Shown piece after piece: positions 23,181 through 35,568 of a stretch of 64,000 nucleotides of DNA. Below the pieces are notes generated by a model, which worked only from the letters and a program-made list of their open reading frames with translations, did no database searches and was not told the DNA's origin. Position numbers and translations under genes: made by a program. Origin of the DNA: Lutjanus erythropterus. Lineage: Eukaryota; Chordata; Actinopteri; Lutjaniformes; Lutjanidae. The stretch's first letter is position 1. Every line of letters starts with the position of its first letter. The stretch spans positions 39,661,320 to 39,725,319 of the forward strand of contig CM034600.1 in the NCBI GenBank assembly GCA_020091685.1, given 5' to 3'.

Positions 23181-24039
23181 ATCATGTTAATATTTTATGA
23201 AAGCACCAATAATCATCTATTGTTGTAATATTGATATCGAAGTATTTGCTCAGAAATATCACCCAGTGCTACTTAAATACTTTTGGGTAATTTAATCGAC
23301 AACAATGCACCATATTTTATAAGATCATCAGTATTTACTGTGTGTTTTGTAGAGAAAGTGCATATTTTGAAATATGTTTTATATAGCGACAAGATTTTTA
23401 TGTATTTATTATTTTATTTATAAGAAATATCACCCAAAACAAGCTCAAGTTGTATTCTGCAAAGTAAGCCACTGACTCTGTCCTGTTAACATTCCCAAAG
23501 TGTCATGGGAACTGTAGTGCAAAAACGCAGCCTGATGGCAATTTAATGAATGTAATAAAACCAGAGTTAATATTGGCGTCAAGTGCCGAGCAGAGTCCAT
23601 TCTTCAGCAGTATTTGGTGTTAGCTGGACTCCTTATCTGATGTTTGTAACTATGTTCATGGGAGTTTTTAATCAGACTGATGGAGGCACTGATGTAATCA
23701 CAGCCAGTGTTTATGAGCGCTGCAGGATTAAATGGCTAATTCTGTCCCACAAGATGAATTTGTTTGGAGGCAGTAAACAGCAGTGTAGTGAGAGCGGTGC
23801 AGAGCAGTCAGCCAGCTGCGAAGACAGAGGAGCATTAACTGCAAGTTCAAGCTTTTTATCTCCACCACATACTGTATATCTATACCTGGGATGTTAATCA
23901 TCAATTCTTTAACTGATTAAAAGTGTATTAATCAAAAAAAACGTTTTGCTGGAGGAGCCATTTGTTGAGTAACAACTTCAACTTAAAATGAGAAAAAACA
24001 AGAAAAAATATCAAAACTGTTGGTTAAGGAAAATGCAAC
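23181..24039. other. Unique non-coding DNA, possible conserved segment
   Basis: No gene. The segment 23580-23800 is complex, non-repetitive and lacks decay signatures of the nearby transposons ('gagcgctgcaggattaaatg', 'ggctaattctgtcccacaag'). It could be a conserved non-coding element, but that cannot be shown from one sequence. Confidence 0.3.
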
Positions 24040-24118
24040 CAAGAAACAAGTTAGTTAGCTGGAATAATTGATGCATTAGTTGATAGATTAATGGAATAAT
24101 CATCAGTTCTGCAACACC
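24040..24118 (-). mobile_element. Short inverted copy of the 'gggctgcaactaa' repeat
   Basis: The reverse complement reads 'gttgcagaactgatgattat' and 'aatctatcaactaatgcat', a decayed version of the 14735 copy. Confidence 0.4.
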
Positions 24119-25424
24119 AGAGGCCAAACAGTCTGAAAAAAAAAAAAAAAAAGTAAAACCTAACACCTCATAAAAATAATAACTTAGCACGTGTTAAACT
24201 GAATTGTTTTTGGCAGTGAATGTTTGAATTATGTACAGCTGTAAAACAAAAACAATGCAGCAGTCCTTTTTTTAAAGTAAATATATAAAATAATAAACAT
24301 CACGGCAGATATCGTCATGGTACGGGATTGAGACTCCTCTTTATGATGATATTCAATATATTGTTACCTCCCTCACTTTGACTGATCAATAGAGTCCATT
24401 AGAAAAGATCAAATAAATGACTCTCTCCAGAGTTGTAAAATCCTGTCTGTGAGTATTACAACCCGTTCTTCAGTGTTTTTGTGTCTGATAAGCCTTTAAA
24501 TTCATTAATCTGTTATTCCCACCGGACTTTCTGGATCAGATTTCATGTCTCACTTTTAACAACTCGCCTCCACCGACGCAGCCCTCATTCACTGTTCTAT
24601 CAGAGCGCCTGTGATAATTAAACTGCTGCTTGTTTTTTGAGTCCAGTCGGTCTGAAAATGCTCGTTGCTCTGTGAAATAGTGATATCAAGAGAGAGCTCA
24701 GATTATCAAGGTGAGATGTTTGAAGAAAGAACTGAGAACCAAGATAACAGGTGAAAACGAGGGGGATTTTTAAAGTGATGGTGGATGCTTTCCCACAGAG
24801 AAGAAAAACATAAAAACTTCTGGTTTCACACAGCTCACTCTTGTGTTTTTATGTTGTGTTAAGAGTCAGTGAAGGTAACAGCTTCACGTTGGTCACGATT
24901 CAGGTTTCATCCATGTTACAGTTTGAATGGAAAATACAGAATTTGACTCTCTGATGAATAATTTGTGTTTCTGAATTTTGCCTGCAGCTGTTTTTACTGT
25001 AAATCTTTCATTGACACATAACAACTTTGTCTCAGTGAACTGCAGCCTTATAATTTGTTTTTTTCTGGTAAGATGGCAGAAATTTCATGAAGAAAGCAGT
25101 AAAATCATAAAATTCTAAAAATCACAGGTAACCAGTGAAGGGGAACATGGATTCAGGTAACACTGCTTCTGTTAAAGCCCTGCAGCAGCGTTTGGTACCG
25201 GCTGCAGTGTCTGGATGTTTCGCTCGCTGATAACAGAATAAATTGCACTGCAGTATTCCAGTCTGGAGGAAATAAAAGCATGGATGAACTATTTTTTGGT
25301 AATAACACACCCTCACATGACAACATGCACAACACCTTTTAAATGAATGAGTGTGTTGAGACAGAGACGTCCTGTCCTACACATCAGATTGAACAGACTT
25401 AAAAAACGTCTTCATTTGGTTCAG
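24119..25424. other. Non-coding DNA, no gene recognised
   Basis: Poly-A near 24137-24153. Segment 24565-24720 ('gcgcctgtgataattaaact', 'gtgaaatagtgatatcaaga') is unique, with a TAATTA core, and resembles regulatory DNA in texture only. Confidence 0.3.
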
Positions 25425-25560
25425 ATCCCTGCAAAAAAATCACACCATACTCATTTTTACAAATAAGAATAATGACATAAGAATTATCACTCGCAATTGG
25501 AATATCAGTCAAAATTATCGCAGTTGGATATTTTTTCAAAATTGTTCAGCCCTAACATCT
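25425..25560 (-). mobile_element. Inverted fragment of the 'gggctga' family
   Basis: Ends 'aaaattgttcagccctaaca', the reverse complement of the 'agggctgaacaattttg'-type start seen at 21170. It contains 'caattggaatatcagtcaaa'. Confidence 0.55.
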
Positions 25561-25667
25561 GAACAGTCCTGCTGCCCAAATCATGAGACCGTGTGAGGCA
25601 GCTGGAGAAATGTCCTCCGCAGTGGAAACATTACCGTCACATCTCTCTCGTCACATGGTATATACCA

Positions 25668-25930
25668 GGGGTCTGCAACCTTTAAGATCAAAAGAGACAT
25701 TTTTGGCCAAAAAAAAGAAAAAAAAATCTGTCTGGAGCCACAACTATTAAATTCTCTCTTTTTGCCAGAAGTTTTTTAATTTGGCGTCCAGTACGAGCTG
25801 ATGGAGACTCAAGAAGACGAGATCGTAAAAATTTAGGGGAAAAGGCACCGAGCCATCAACGTTAGCTTACGGAATATTATTACTTTTTAAAAATTTTGTT
25901 TATAGGCTGCACATTTTTACATTTGGCACT
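25668..25930 (+). mobile_element. 'ggggtctgcaac' dispersed repeat
   Basis: Begins 'ccaggggtctgcaacctt', then a purine-rich A-tract and 'tctggagccacaactatt'. The other end of the family is seen at 15905-15975. Non-coding. Confidence 0.5.
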
Positions 25931-25944
25931 TTACTCTGTAAAAA

Positions 25945-26320
25945 ACAGTTTTTTAGACAACTCAAAATTTCAAAGCAACATACTACAACAGATTTTGCTG
26001 ACCTATAATCTTTAAGTGAGATAATTTACTTTTCTTTTTAAGATGAACTTGAATCTTTGAGTTTTAGAAACTGAAGAAAAACTTTGGTCACAGTGAATTC
26101 TTTGATGTCTGAAAATTAAATGGTTTTAACTGAAAATATTCACATTTTAACCATCATTCACTTGAATTTTTTGAATACAGTTTTTTGACATTTCTTAAAC
26201 TCAAATTTATTTAAAGATGAAAATCTCAACAAAAGATTAGTAGTTGGTAAAACTTTTTCGTTTGACTTGGGCTTAAAAATCTCCTGCTGTATGTTTCCTT
26301 GAAATTTTGAGTCGTCTGAA
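25945..26320. repeat. AT-rich inverted repeat
   Basis: The left part 25955-26070 ('caactcaaaatttcaaagca', 'tctttaagtgagataattta') is matched in reverse complement by 26165-26320 ('tgaaattttgagtcgtctg', 'ctcaacaaaagattagtagt'). Direct relatives occur at 29150-29300 and 40905-41010, so this is a dispersed family that can fold back. Confidence 0.65.
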
Positions 26321-26941
26321 CTTTTCCGTAGACGTGCAGCAGTGATAAATGAAAATGAAAATGTTAAAGAAATAACCAGACCGGCGATATATACCATCAT
26401 ATCACCCAACCCTCGTGTATACGTGTACGTGTAAAAAAGTGCAACCATAACAGTCATCTTAGCAGCGGTTGCTATGCAACAAGACAAACTGGCTTGGCAA
26501 GAAAATCAGATTGAATAAATGTTGAATGAATCTTGCATTAGTATCATTATGCAACAGGTGCAGCAGCCTCACACAGTATTTTAATTAATTCATCAATTAA
26601 CGCTTGAATTTTGTCCAAATAATAAAATGGAAATGATTGAATAAATGAATGTGTTTAAGCCTCAGAAAGGCCCTGGAGAAATCTGAGTTATTTTCCAGCC
26701 AATGCATATTTATACTATACATCCACATATCTACACATTCCTGCACCTAAACTGCCATCTGGTCATCCATCCGTCCGTCCAACCAGCAGATCTTCTGTCT
26801 CCGTCCCTCCATCAGTTCACACTCTCCATCCTCACCCATCTGTCTGTCCCTGCATCCATCAGCTGCTATTTAACCGTTCTGATGCCTTTTCTGCCTCTTT
26901 TGTAGAGTTAATGACCCTCTCCCCCTCGTTTCCCATGTCTG

Positions 26942-26944
<3 letters not shown>
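26321..26944. other. Non-coding DNA, no gene seen
   Basis: Pyrimidine-rich stretch at 26760-26900 with 'tccatccgtccgtccaacc' words. No supported gene. Confidence 0.35.
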
Positions 26945-26979
<35 letters not shown>

Positions 26980-27298
26980 TCTGACTGATGGCCATTCTGT
27001 GTGTCGGGGTGTGACAGGGCCTCTAAAGAGAGGAGGCAAAGTGAAAAGAAAGAGAGCGAGTGAGCCAAGACGGATAGAGAGAGAGGGCACAGAGCATGCA
27101 GGATTGTGTGTGTTGTGGTTGTGTGTGTGCGTGTGTGTGTGTGTGTACTGTATGTGTGTGTGTGTGTGTTACTGTTGGTTGGGGGGTTGTAGGAAAGGGT
27201 CAGTCTAATTTGCAGCTCATTGAATAGAGACAAGCTTCCTCTGACGGACGGGTTGGGGGGTCGTCAGTGTGTTGGTGTGTGTGAGAGAGCGAGAGCCT

Positions 27299-27352
<54 letters not shown>
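26945..27352. repeat. Cluster of (GT)n microsatellites
   Basis: GT tracts at 26945-26979, 27103-27171 (interrupted) and 27304-27347, with purine-rich DNA between them. Open frames across them are artefacts. Confidence 0.95.
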
Positions 27353-27711
27353 AAGAAAGCAGCAGGAGCAGTTAATGTCGGACAGCAGCTGTCCAGATAC
27401 TTTACAGCTGTTTCCACAATGATGCCGACACGTTCAGAAACATGTTTGTGCATCAATATTTTCTTCACATCTACATTTAAATACCAAAACAGGAAACAAC
27501 ACAAACATGCCAGAATCACTGCTAATCAATATTTTTATATTCACTTCTCAAATGTAATGTTAAAGTCTGCAGTGACGAACCCTCAGAAGAATCATCTTCT
27601 CTGTGGAGCTTTTGAACCTCTGTCAGCTCTTTGTGTTTTGGTTGTTCCCTCATATTAAAAGACAGCAGTGAGGTCAGACAGGTGAGGTCTAACCTCAGTG
27701 GTTGGTAATAG

Positions 27712-27800
27712 AGATGCATCGATTGGCTGGTGATTTGTCCAGTTTTCATCTTGACCGTCCATGACAGTGACTGGCCAACAAATTCTGTGCCGGTCAAATT
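27712..27800 (+). mobile_element. hAT-like end remnant
   Basis: 'agagatgcatcgattggctg' followed by 'gactggccaacaaattctgt' is a degenerate version of the 'atgcaccgat ... ggccggt' end seen near 5430-5530. Confidence 0.4.
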
Positions 27801-28434
27801 TATATACATAGCATTACACACAACAGATGATAATCCAAGTCGATGCCAACATTTTGTAGTAGTGAGGGTCGTTACTTTATCTGATACATTACAGAATTTG
27901 AATTTCATTAGTTAACGTGTTCACCTTCAATTCCTGTTAGACAAAATACCATCTGCTGTTATCATGTTCTTCACAGATCCCTGCAAAAGATTGTTTGTTA
28001 GCATCATTACCTTCTTATCTATAATCATTTAGAATTACTGATCACTACCTTTTTCAACCTTTAAAAGATGCAAACAATAGAACTGTGTGAAGACCAAAGC
28101 AACTTATTTCACTTGTAAACGACTGCACTCAGACCTGTTTTCTCTGTAATGACTCATTGCAGACTTAGAATAGAACACATGCATATGGACACGAGAGAAA
28201 ATAGAGAAGTGTGATTTACCACAATGAGTCAGTCCAAGAGAAGAATCAGAAATACAACAGGTGATGTAGCATGAAGAGCGAGAAAGTGGCGGTGTTTGTG
28301 TCCAGTGTGAAATCAAAAGTCAACATTGACTTATTTTACCTTTAGTACATAAGTTAACTTACTTAACGTGTCTACAATAATATAATGTGTTTTTTATGGA
28401 AACATTTACCTGAGTCAGCTTATTTTCCACCTCC
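27801..28434. other. Non-coding DNA, no gene seen
   Basis: No gene, RNA or repeat boundary could be supported. Confidence 0.3.
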
Positions 28435-28970
28435 AAAAGAAAATACTTCCAATAAGTGTGTTTACATGCACACTAACAAAAAGTATTTTCCTGGATTTTA
28501 TTATTTCTGCAGTCTGACTTTGACATAGATTGTAGAGACACCTGGTCATTTTTATTGCTGTACAGATAATTCTGCAGTTATCCAGATCATCTATGTGCAG
28601 GTTTTTCTTTGATTCCATCGCACGCAGCTGCTCTCTGTTATTTCTGTGCAAACTGAGTCAGAATTCTGCACAGGTTTTGCAAACCTGCACCTGCAAAGTT
28701 AAGAAAACGTAACTGACCCGTTACCTGCAGTCATTTCCAAGTCATATCTGCACTGGCCCAGAACTGTGAATATAATCTCTGCAACCCGATCCAGTCGCAC
28801 GCTGTGTTCTCAGCTAGTGCAGTTCCTGTGCTCCTGCAGCTGTTGACGTGTTTCCATAGTGACAGCTTGTGGCTGTCAAAAGACAATAATCTTTGAATTG
28901 TTTTACAAGCAGCAAAGCCACTGACGATGTTATTCTCACAATCTTTGAGCGCATCAAAATCCTCCAACTT
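28435..28970 (-). repeat. Possible transposon-derived segment with a short open frame
   Basis: A 78-codon minus-strand frame (28967-28731) begins MEDFDALKDCENNIVSG and has more protein-like composition than neighbouring frames, with the 'gtgtttacatgcacacta' motif downstream at about 28459-28476. I do not recognise a family. No splice sites or repeat partner in the window support it, and it could be chance. Confidence 0.2.
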
Positions 28971-29139
28971 GGCCCTCAGTGATACATATCCAGTCTGGTG
29001 TCCTCTGCTGGCTAGTTTTTCCTTTATGGCATCAGTTTTAGTCTATTTTAGCAGTCTGTCAGCCAGCCTGCATCACTGTTGGCAGGATGTGGGGTCGAAG
29101 GTTGTGTCCCAGACTTAAATTAAAATTTTGCTGGCTGAT

Positions 29140-29300
29140 AAGGCAGAGTTGAGAAAACTCAAAATTTCAAGGCAAGATACTGCAATAGATTTTTGAGTTT
29201 TGAGCTCAACTCAAATTCTTAAGTTTTGAAAAAAAAAATTACCAACCACTGATCTTTTGTTGAGATAATTTACTTTTCACAACATTTTTGAGTTACCTCT
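29140..29300 (+). repeat. Copy of the AT-rich 'actcaaaatttcaa' repeat
   Basis: 'aactcaaaatttcaaggcaa', 'tgagttttgagctcaactca' and 'tgagataatttacttttcac' match 25955-26070 and 40930-41000. Confidence 0.65.
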
Positions 29301-31093
29301 GCAGCTGAGGATGAACCCCCTCTTCTTTACTGCTGTGCTTATTTTTCTTCTTTGTGTCTTATCCTTCATATAACTGATGTCAGACACTTTAATTTCAATG
29401 TGTTTACAAAATCATATCATTTATCCTCATGTATTGTTTTACTAACTTTGAGTTAAGCACATTGCAGAAACTTGTGTCTCTGTCAGAGGTTGTCATTTGT
29501 CATTTTGATTGGTTGCCAGCTGTCAAGAAGGCGGGTCTTATCTAATATGAGCCTGCAAGAGAGCAAATTTCATTAGATGAGAGAAGAAAGAAAGATGGAT
29601 GTTTGTGAGTGGCGTGTTGCTCATAGTATGATGGAGGAGGTTGATACTGATCTCTGTGGGAGGAGCTGCTGCTTCTGACAGTCTGTTCCTCACTTTAAAG
29701 TTGTTTTTTTTTTAAGAATGATGTCCTCAGTGTTCCTCAACATAGAAGCACAGCAGTCTTCTGTATGATTTAATGTTACAGGTTTATGTTTTAGCTGTAA
29801 CTTAGAAATATTTTAGCCCAGTTTTTGAGAAATCATGTTTTTTCTGTGGATGGCTCTAAATACTACGACATCCATGAGCCTCGGCTGCCATTTTCACAGA
29901 GAAGAAGACAAAAGAAGTTAGATTAAGAAATCTTTGTTGTTCCAGTTGGGGGAAAAAACATGTTGCCATGGTTACTTAATTAATCCAGAATATGAAAGCG
30001 AATGGATTTAACCCACTGAGTGTTTCTTCAGGTTTCTATAAGATATAATCTTAAACTTCAGCTGCTCATCATCAGAGCACGCAACAGGATTTGAAGCTCT
30101 GTGATTGGATGTTTGTTGGTGAATTGCTGTCCTGACAATGTCAGACCAATTTGCAAATGCAAATTAAGGCCTTTACACACAAACAGCGAGACAAAAAAAA
30201 GGCACAAAATTGCAGATATGTCAGAGGTGAAATTTTGACCCTCTTGAGTGTTCACGTCAACAGCGACACAATTTGCAGAAAAATGATTGAGCTTCTAGAA
30301 ATAAATAACACAGGATTCAATCAAAATCACGTGAACATTACCTGGAGGTTCCTTATAATAAAAAGAGAAAGAGAGCCGAAACTGTATCACAGCTGCTTCA
30401 CAAAGTATTTCAGGACGGTTTGAAGAAGCAGAGGATAAATTTCACAGAGCTGATTTATCCGGAGCTGCAGTTAGCCGTGCGTTTGAGGTAACATGTGTAT
30501 GACATGATCTGTAAACAGGTCCAGCTGTTTGCATTCGGTTCATTCTTACTCTGAGAGGAGGGGTGTTGCCTGGTTGGACATTTAAACCAAGACATTTCTG
30601 TGGAAGCTTGTTATTCTCACCATCATCAAACAGAAGCTCATTTTCTGTCCTTGTCTGTGTGTTGTCCTTGAAGCCCATGTCTCTGCAGTTTGTCCTGCTT
30701 TAATGGTGTAAAACAAAGTTCAGTGAAACGTGTGTGAAACAGTTGATTCGGCATATTGGATGTGTTGGACGTGACGTTGGTCAGATGTGTTCATGTCGCT
30801 CAGTGAAATTCCTCCATTGATGTGAAAGCTTGTACTGGATACTTACAGGTTAAAAAAATATTGTTCACTATTGTTCATTTAATCCCACAAAAAAAGTGCA
30901 TCTGTTGTGAAAAGGCTTTTTGTCTGGAAGCTCTCAATGGTTTGTGAGCATTTTTAACAGGTACTGACCAAAATCCTTCTGGACACGATGGGATAGATGT
31001 GCAACCAATCAGATTAACAAAACGTGTTGTAGAAAAAACTTAAACTCATCAAATAATTTCAGAAGTACAGTAACACATCTTTCAACAAGGGCT
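29301..31093. other. Non-coding DNA; possible decayed transposon near 30110-30430
   Basis: The frame at 30151-30423 ends KREREPKLYHSCFTKYFRTV. The ending loosely recalls the start of PIF/Harbinger transposases, where a charged block is followed by YFR, but it is too short and unsupported to call. The rest has no gene. Confidence 0.2.
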
Positions 31094-31462
31094 TTAAAAG
31101 GATAGATCACCAAAAAAATCAGAATTCAGTCATTATCTACTCGCCCTCATGCCGATTAAAGGTTGAGTTTATTTTGTTAATCTGCAGATGAGCTGGTCAC
31201 CATTCACTTCCATTGTTTGGGAGATTCCAGTGAGACTCCAGCAGTGTTTTGTTGACTAAAAAACTAAACCCGACCTTCGGGGGGTGGGCTGCAGATTTGT
31301 CTGGTTCTCAGGGAAGTGAAATGCACCTTGGAGTTCGTATTTGACTTCTTCTTGTTGTGTCAACTTTTAATAAAAGGATCAGATATTTTCTAACGTAGTT
31401 GTTCATCACAGATTTACAACAGAACACTAGACTGGTGTGATTTGGGTGAACTGACCCTTTAA
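31094..31462. mobile_element. TTAA-flanked MITE, 369 bp
   Basis: Left 'tttaaaaggatagatcacc' with 'attcagtcattatctactcg', right 'gggtgaactgaccctttaa'. TTAA is present at both borders (31094-31097 and 31459-31462). The interior 'gctggtcaccattcacttcc', 'ttgtttgggagattcca' and 'gagactccagcagtgttttg' is shared with 14899-15286, 16744-17564 and 35447-35568. Non-coding. Confidence 0.78.
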
Positions 31463-31679
31463 ATTGCACTCTGTGACTCTGTCTTCAAATTAAAACATGT
31501 ATTTACATTTTTTTGTACCAAAAGTTCAGCCAGTGCCTGAAGGTCAGCTCATGATCTCATTGGTCCTCCAGGGGTGATGTCATCATGGTGTCAGGGCTTA
31601 CTGCTCGACGCCTTATGACATCATTTCCTGCAAAACTGCAGGAATTCTGGTCTCAGATGACACAGAGTGCCTGCAGCCG

Positions 31680-31681
<2 letters not shown>
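31463..31681. other. Unique non-coding DNA
   Basis: No gene or repeat recognised. Confidence 0.3.
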
Positions 31682-31980
<299 letters not shown>

Positions 31981-32874
31981 GTTCAGATGCCTATCTGCAG
32001 TATTTTCCTGTCATTGTGTTGCAGCAGCAGCAGCCGCTCTGCAGCAGGACGGCTGCTAACCGACACTTTTCATTCTGAACCGAGACCATAAAACACTCCG
32101 GATGAATCATCCCTCTCATGCTGGACCTTCACTTTTATGGATGTGAGACCCTGAAACAGACGGAAACACAGTGGTGTGTGTCTTATTCTCTGTGTTACTG
32201 AGCCCTCTCCATCCTGCACAGGGTACGCATAAATCAGTCAGGCATAATTTTGTAAAATATTCATTGAATATAATAGATGAACTGTGCATACATGCAGATT
32301 TTTGGCTTCCTATTAGCATTTTATAAAATAGTACTGGCACATACCCAGTTAAACCAGTCTACCACTGCTGGCCAGCAGTACAGTGGGCAGAATCCTGCTG
32401 ACAGACGAGTCACCTGGCTGTCGTGAAATTCACCTGGTTCAAAGATCAAACAATGAGATAATGAGTTTAAAATAAAAAATAAAAAGTGAAAGGAACACCA
32501 CTGGGTCCATCTGTACTCTTAGTCCCAGAGTGCACTGCTGTAAGAAACATCCAATCAGAGAGCTTCAGTCTCTGCTGCTGTTGCTAGAGGTTGATCTTTG
32601 TAGAAGATTTGTACTGAATGAGAGACAACTAGGAGTGAAATACTGTGTATAAATCATTGTATATATGTGTATTTTTTTTTTTTTTCAAAAATTGATCTTA
32701 GAAACTGGATGAAATAACCAGTAAATAATGTTTGATCATGTCAGAGAATAAACAGTCACATCACTCAAACTTAGTTAGAACCATGAAGTTATTGAGAGAA
32801 AGGGGTGGAGAAAAAATGATTCACTGAAGAAGTGGAATTCTTATTTTAAAACATTTTTTTTTTGTGATGTCAAG

Positions 32875-33170
32875 TTTAGTCTTGACATAACAAGACAAAA
32901 ACAAAGTAACAATACAGAACAAGATGAAGATTATGTAAAAGACGTAATAAGACGGAAATGGTGCAACAGTTCATAAAATGATGACAATTATGTAGCAGGA
33001 TGAAAACAATGCAACAATACAGAAAAAGATGTAAATGACATGAAAGACATAACAAGAAGAAAACAGCGCAACAGTACATAACAAGAGGAAAATAACCTAA
33101 AAGATGTGACAAGACAAAACAGAGAAGGAGACTCGACTTGGGCCGTGACATAACTAGACATGACATGATT
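32875..33170. repeat. Degenerate AT-rich minisatellite (GACRTAACAAGA type)
   Basis: Imperfect tandem words 'gacataacaagacaaaaaca', 'gtaaaagacgtaataagac', 'gaaagacataacaagaagaa' and 'aagatgtgacaagacaaaac', roughly 20-40 bp apart. The same degenerate unit forms a longer array at 61310-61735. The 115-codon minus-strand open frame, rich in Leu/Phe/Cys, is a by-product of purine-rich repeats. Confidence 0.75.
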
Positions 33171-33794
33171 GTCATAATAATTGTGTTCTGCTGGACATTA
33201 TTGAAGCGTACTGTCATAAGCATAGCTCCTTTGAGGAACAGGGCAGTACATAAGTGTGTACAGCAGAAAGTTGAACTCAGCAGTCAGTTGTCAGTGTGGC
33301 AGTAAATATACAGTTCAGTTTACAATGTGTCAGTTAATAAAAGCTGCAGCTTCTCAACACAAAGAAAAGTCTCGTCTGTTGTTTCCCAACTACTGAAACG
33401 GTGAATGCGTTTAGCCCCAAAGTAAACTAAGCAGGAAAGGCTAATGTTAAGCTAATACTAATGCTAGTGTGGCACTTTTACAACTTTGGCTCTTGTTCAG
33501 TTGTATCTCTTTTGTGGTAAAATCCATAGTAAAATAAATCCATAATAATAAAATCTCCTCTGGAGTTATTTATCAGTTTTTCTGTGTTAAAAACAGCTGT
33601 TTTTGTTAGCATGTTGTTAGCCGCTCATAGACAATCCCAAGATTCCTGTAGACCAATCAGAAGCTGTGTTCCTCACTTGTTTGTGACAGTGTTGATCTAT
33701 AGATGTATTAATAGACATTGATAGGCATTGATCTCAACTTGAGATTGACCTTTAGAAATAGAATTTGTGGTGATGAGATGTTCAGCTAACTTTG

Positions 33795-33935
33795 CACACA
33801 AACAGTCTGTAGAAATGTTCTTCAGAGGACGACTTTTTACTTTTATACTCGGAGTACATTTCACAGCCTGTACTTTTTCATTTTTACTTGAGTAAGAGGT
33901 GGAATCAGTACTTACTGAGTACAGAACTTACACGC
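33795..33935 (-). mobile_element. Half-copy of the CAGAGGTGG repeat
   Basis: 'aatgttcttcagaggacgac', 'tacatttcacagcctgtact' and 'gaggtggaatcagtactta' match 61775-61875 and 18580-18690. Confidence 0.55.
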
Positions 33936-34479
33936 TTTAGTAACTTGAAATGACAGAAATACGCAAAAGCAGAAGCAGAACCTTTTTAGTTTTTAATTTG
34001 CTCCTTCCCTGGTAGTCCAGCTAAAGGTCAGTGTTCAAGCTCTGAATAAAAGTCATGTAATAAAAGTATCGAGGAGCTGCTGAATGTAAATGAACTCAAA
34101 CGTCTGGATGGTTTCAGCTGAGTTTCTTCTTGTCAGAGCAGCACAGAAACTGATTTTTCCAGAGAAGCACTGAAGCTCTGCAGTTTTGTTATTAAAAGCT
34201 TGAATTTTAAGCTAAGTAACCAGAAAACATTTGTCAAACCAACCTCTTGAACTGGTCACTCCCTGACTAACAATCCTGATTTAAACCACTCTACTCTGCA
34301 GCTCCATTAAACTATTTACAAAGACAGTCGGTGCTTATGTTCATACTTCCTGTCAGGATGTGTCTGCAGTCTCTGGTTGCGAGCGCCGTACCTGCCAGCA
34401 GTATAAACAACACGCAGCTCTGCCGATAAGCCTGATTCAGGAGCTCTGTGGACTGAAGCCGACAGGAGTGATTTTAACA

Positions 34480-34600
34480 GACTCTGCAGTGCTGTTAGAG
34501 TCCGGAGTGCAGGCCCATTTGTCTCTTTGTCAATGCTATTGACAGCTCCAGGGCCCGCTGGGAGCCTAAAGAGAAAATCAACACTCCACAGTAAACAGGA
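34480..34600. promoter_or_regulatory. Candidate conserved regulatory segment
   Basis: A compact unique segment that contains a perfect 7-bp inverted repeat, TGTCAATGCTATTGACA (34528-34544), whose right arm continues as TTGACAGCTC. TGACAG is the core preferred by TALE homeodomain proteins (Meis/Pknox/TGIF). It lacks any transposon decay signature. That it is an enhancer or conserved element is inference only. Confidence 0.25.
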
Positions 34601-35261
34601 TTTATGTCCAAATTGTGTTTTCTAACTAAACTGAAAAGCTGAGATATCAGATCTGTGATTTGTTCTGTTTTAAGTTGTGGTGGCTCTGAGCCGGTGCTGA
34701 CCTGCAGGAAAACCGTGTTGCTGAATTGTCGTTGTGGATATAATTTTTGTGTTTTCTTCTGCCACTCTGATTCCAGAAGAACTCCAACTTTGATACATCC
34801 AATATCAGAAAAGAGTGAAGAATTAATACTGTCAGAATCTTGTCAATTATGGAAACAGTAAAATTAACAAAAACTGTTTTTACACTTGCTTGATGTTTCA
34901 GAAATGATTTATTTTTTGAAGGAATTCATGTCAAAATTACATAATGCTAAGAGCAGTGAAAGGAACTACTTCTGCACAGATGTATGTACAAATGGGAAGC
35001 AGCTGCTCCACGCGAGTGAGTTGAAAATCTCTGAACTTTTCAGAAAGGCGCTGGTGTCATCACTGGGGCTTTTTTTTTTCCAGGCAACCAATCATATATT
35101 AAGATGGGGACTCTCTAGACTCAGCTCATGTCTGTGCAGAAAGAAAGATGTTTTTAAAAGTCACTTTGTGTTCAGCTCTCAGTACTCTTGTTTCCAAAGG
35201 TCTGTGTGTGACTCTGTGGTTTGAAGTTTAGTTTGTCTCCTGTTACGCTGTTTTTTCTCTG
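34601..35261. other. Non-coding DNA, no gene recognised
   Basis: Open frames of about 70-110 codons near 34655-35224 show no recognisable domain, signal or splice context. Confidence 0.3.
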
Positions 35262-35358
35262 AAGCATCCCCTTTATTTTACTTTCATGTTTGCTTTCAGC
35301 TGATAGGAGTTGTGTCAAGTTAAATATTCCCTGATGCTGCTGCTTCATAATAAAAGCT
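35262..35358 (+). repeat. Second copy of the AATAAA-tailed repeat
   Basis: 'ctttcagctgataggagttg', 'caagttaaatattccctgat' and 'cttcataataaaagctta' align with 12640-12737. Confidence 0.65.
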
Positions 35359-35446
35359 TAGAGATAATAAAATATCGAGGCACCTTTATTGTGAAGAATT
35401 TATAGGAAGTGGCACACAGTCGGGTGTATCGAGACGCACCTTCACC

Positions 35447-35568
35447 TTGCTTGGGAGATTCTGCAGGACTGTTTTCCTGTGAAACTCCAGCAGCGTTTTG
35501 TGGACTAACAAAATAAACCCGACCTTCAGTCAGCATGAGGGTGATTTCTGGGTGAACTATCCCTTTAA
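35447..35568. mobile_element. Truncated copy of the TTAA MITE
   Basis: Only the right half: 'ttgggagattctgcaggact', 'gaaactccagcagcgttttg', and the terminus 'gggtgaactatccctttaa' with TTAA at 35565-35568. Confidence 0.75.

Noticed and set aside
30151..30423. Harbinger-like transposase fragment
   Set aside because: Similarity limited to a short charged stretch and YFR; not enough to support a call.
32876..33223. 115-codon Leu/Cys-rich minus-strand frame
   Set aside because: Same minisatellite artefact as at 61.3 kb.
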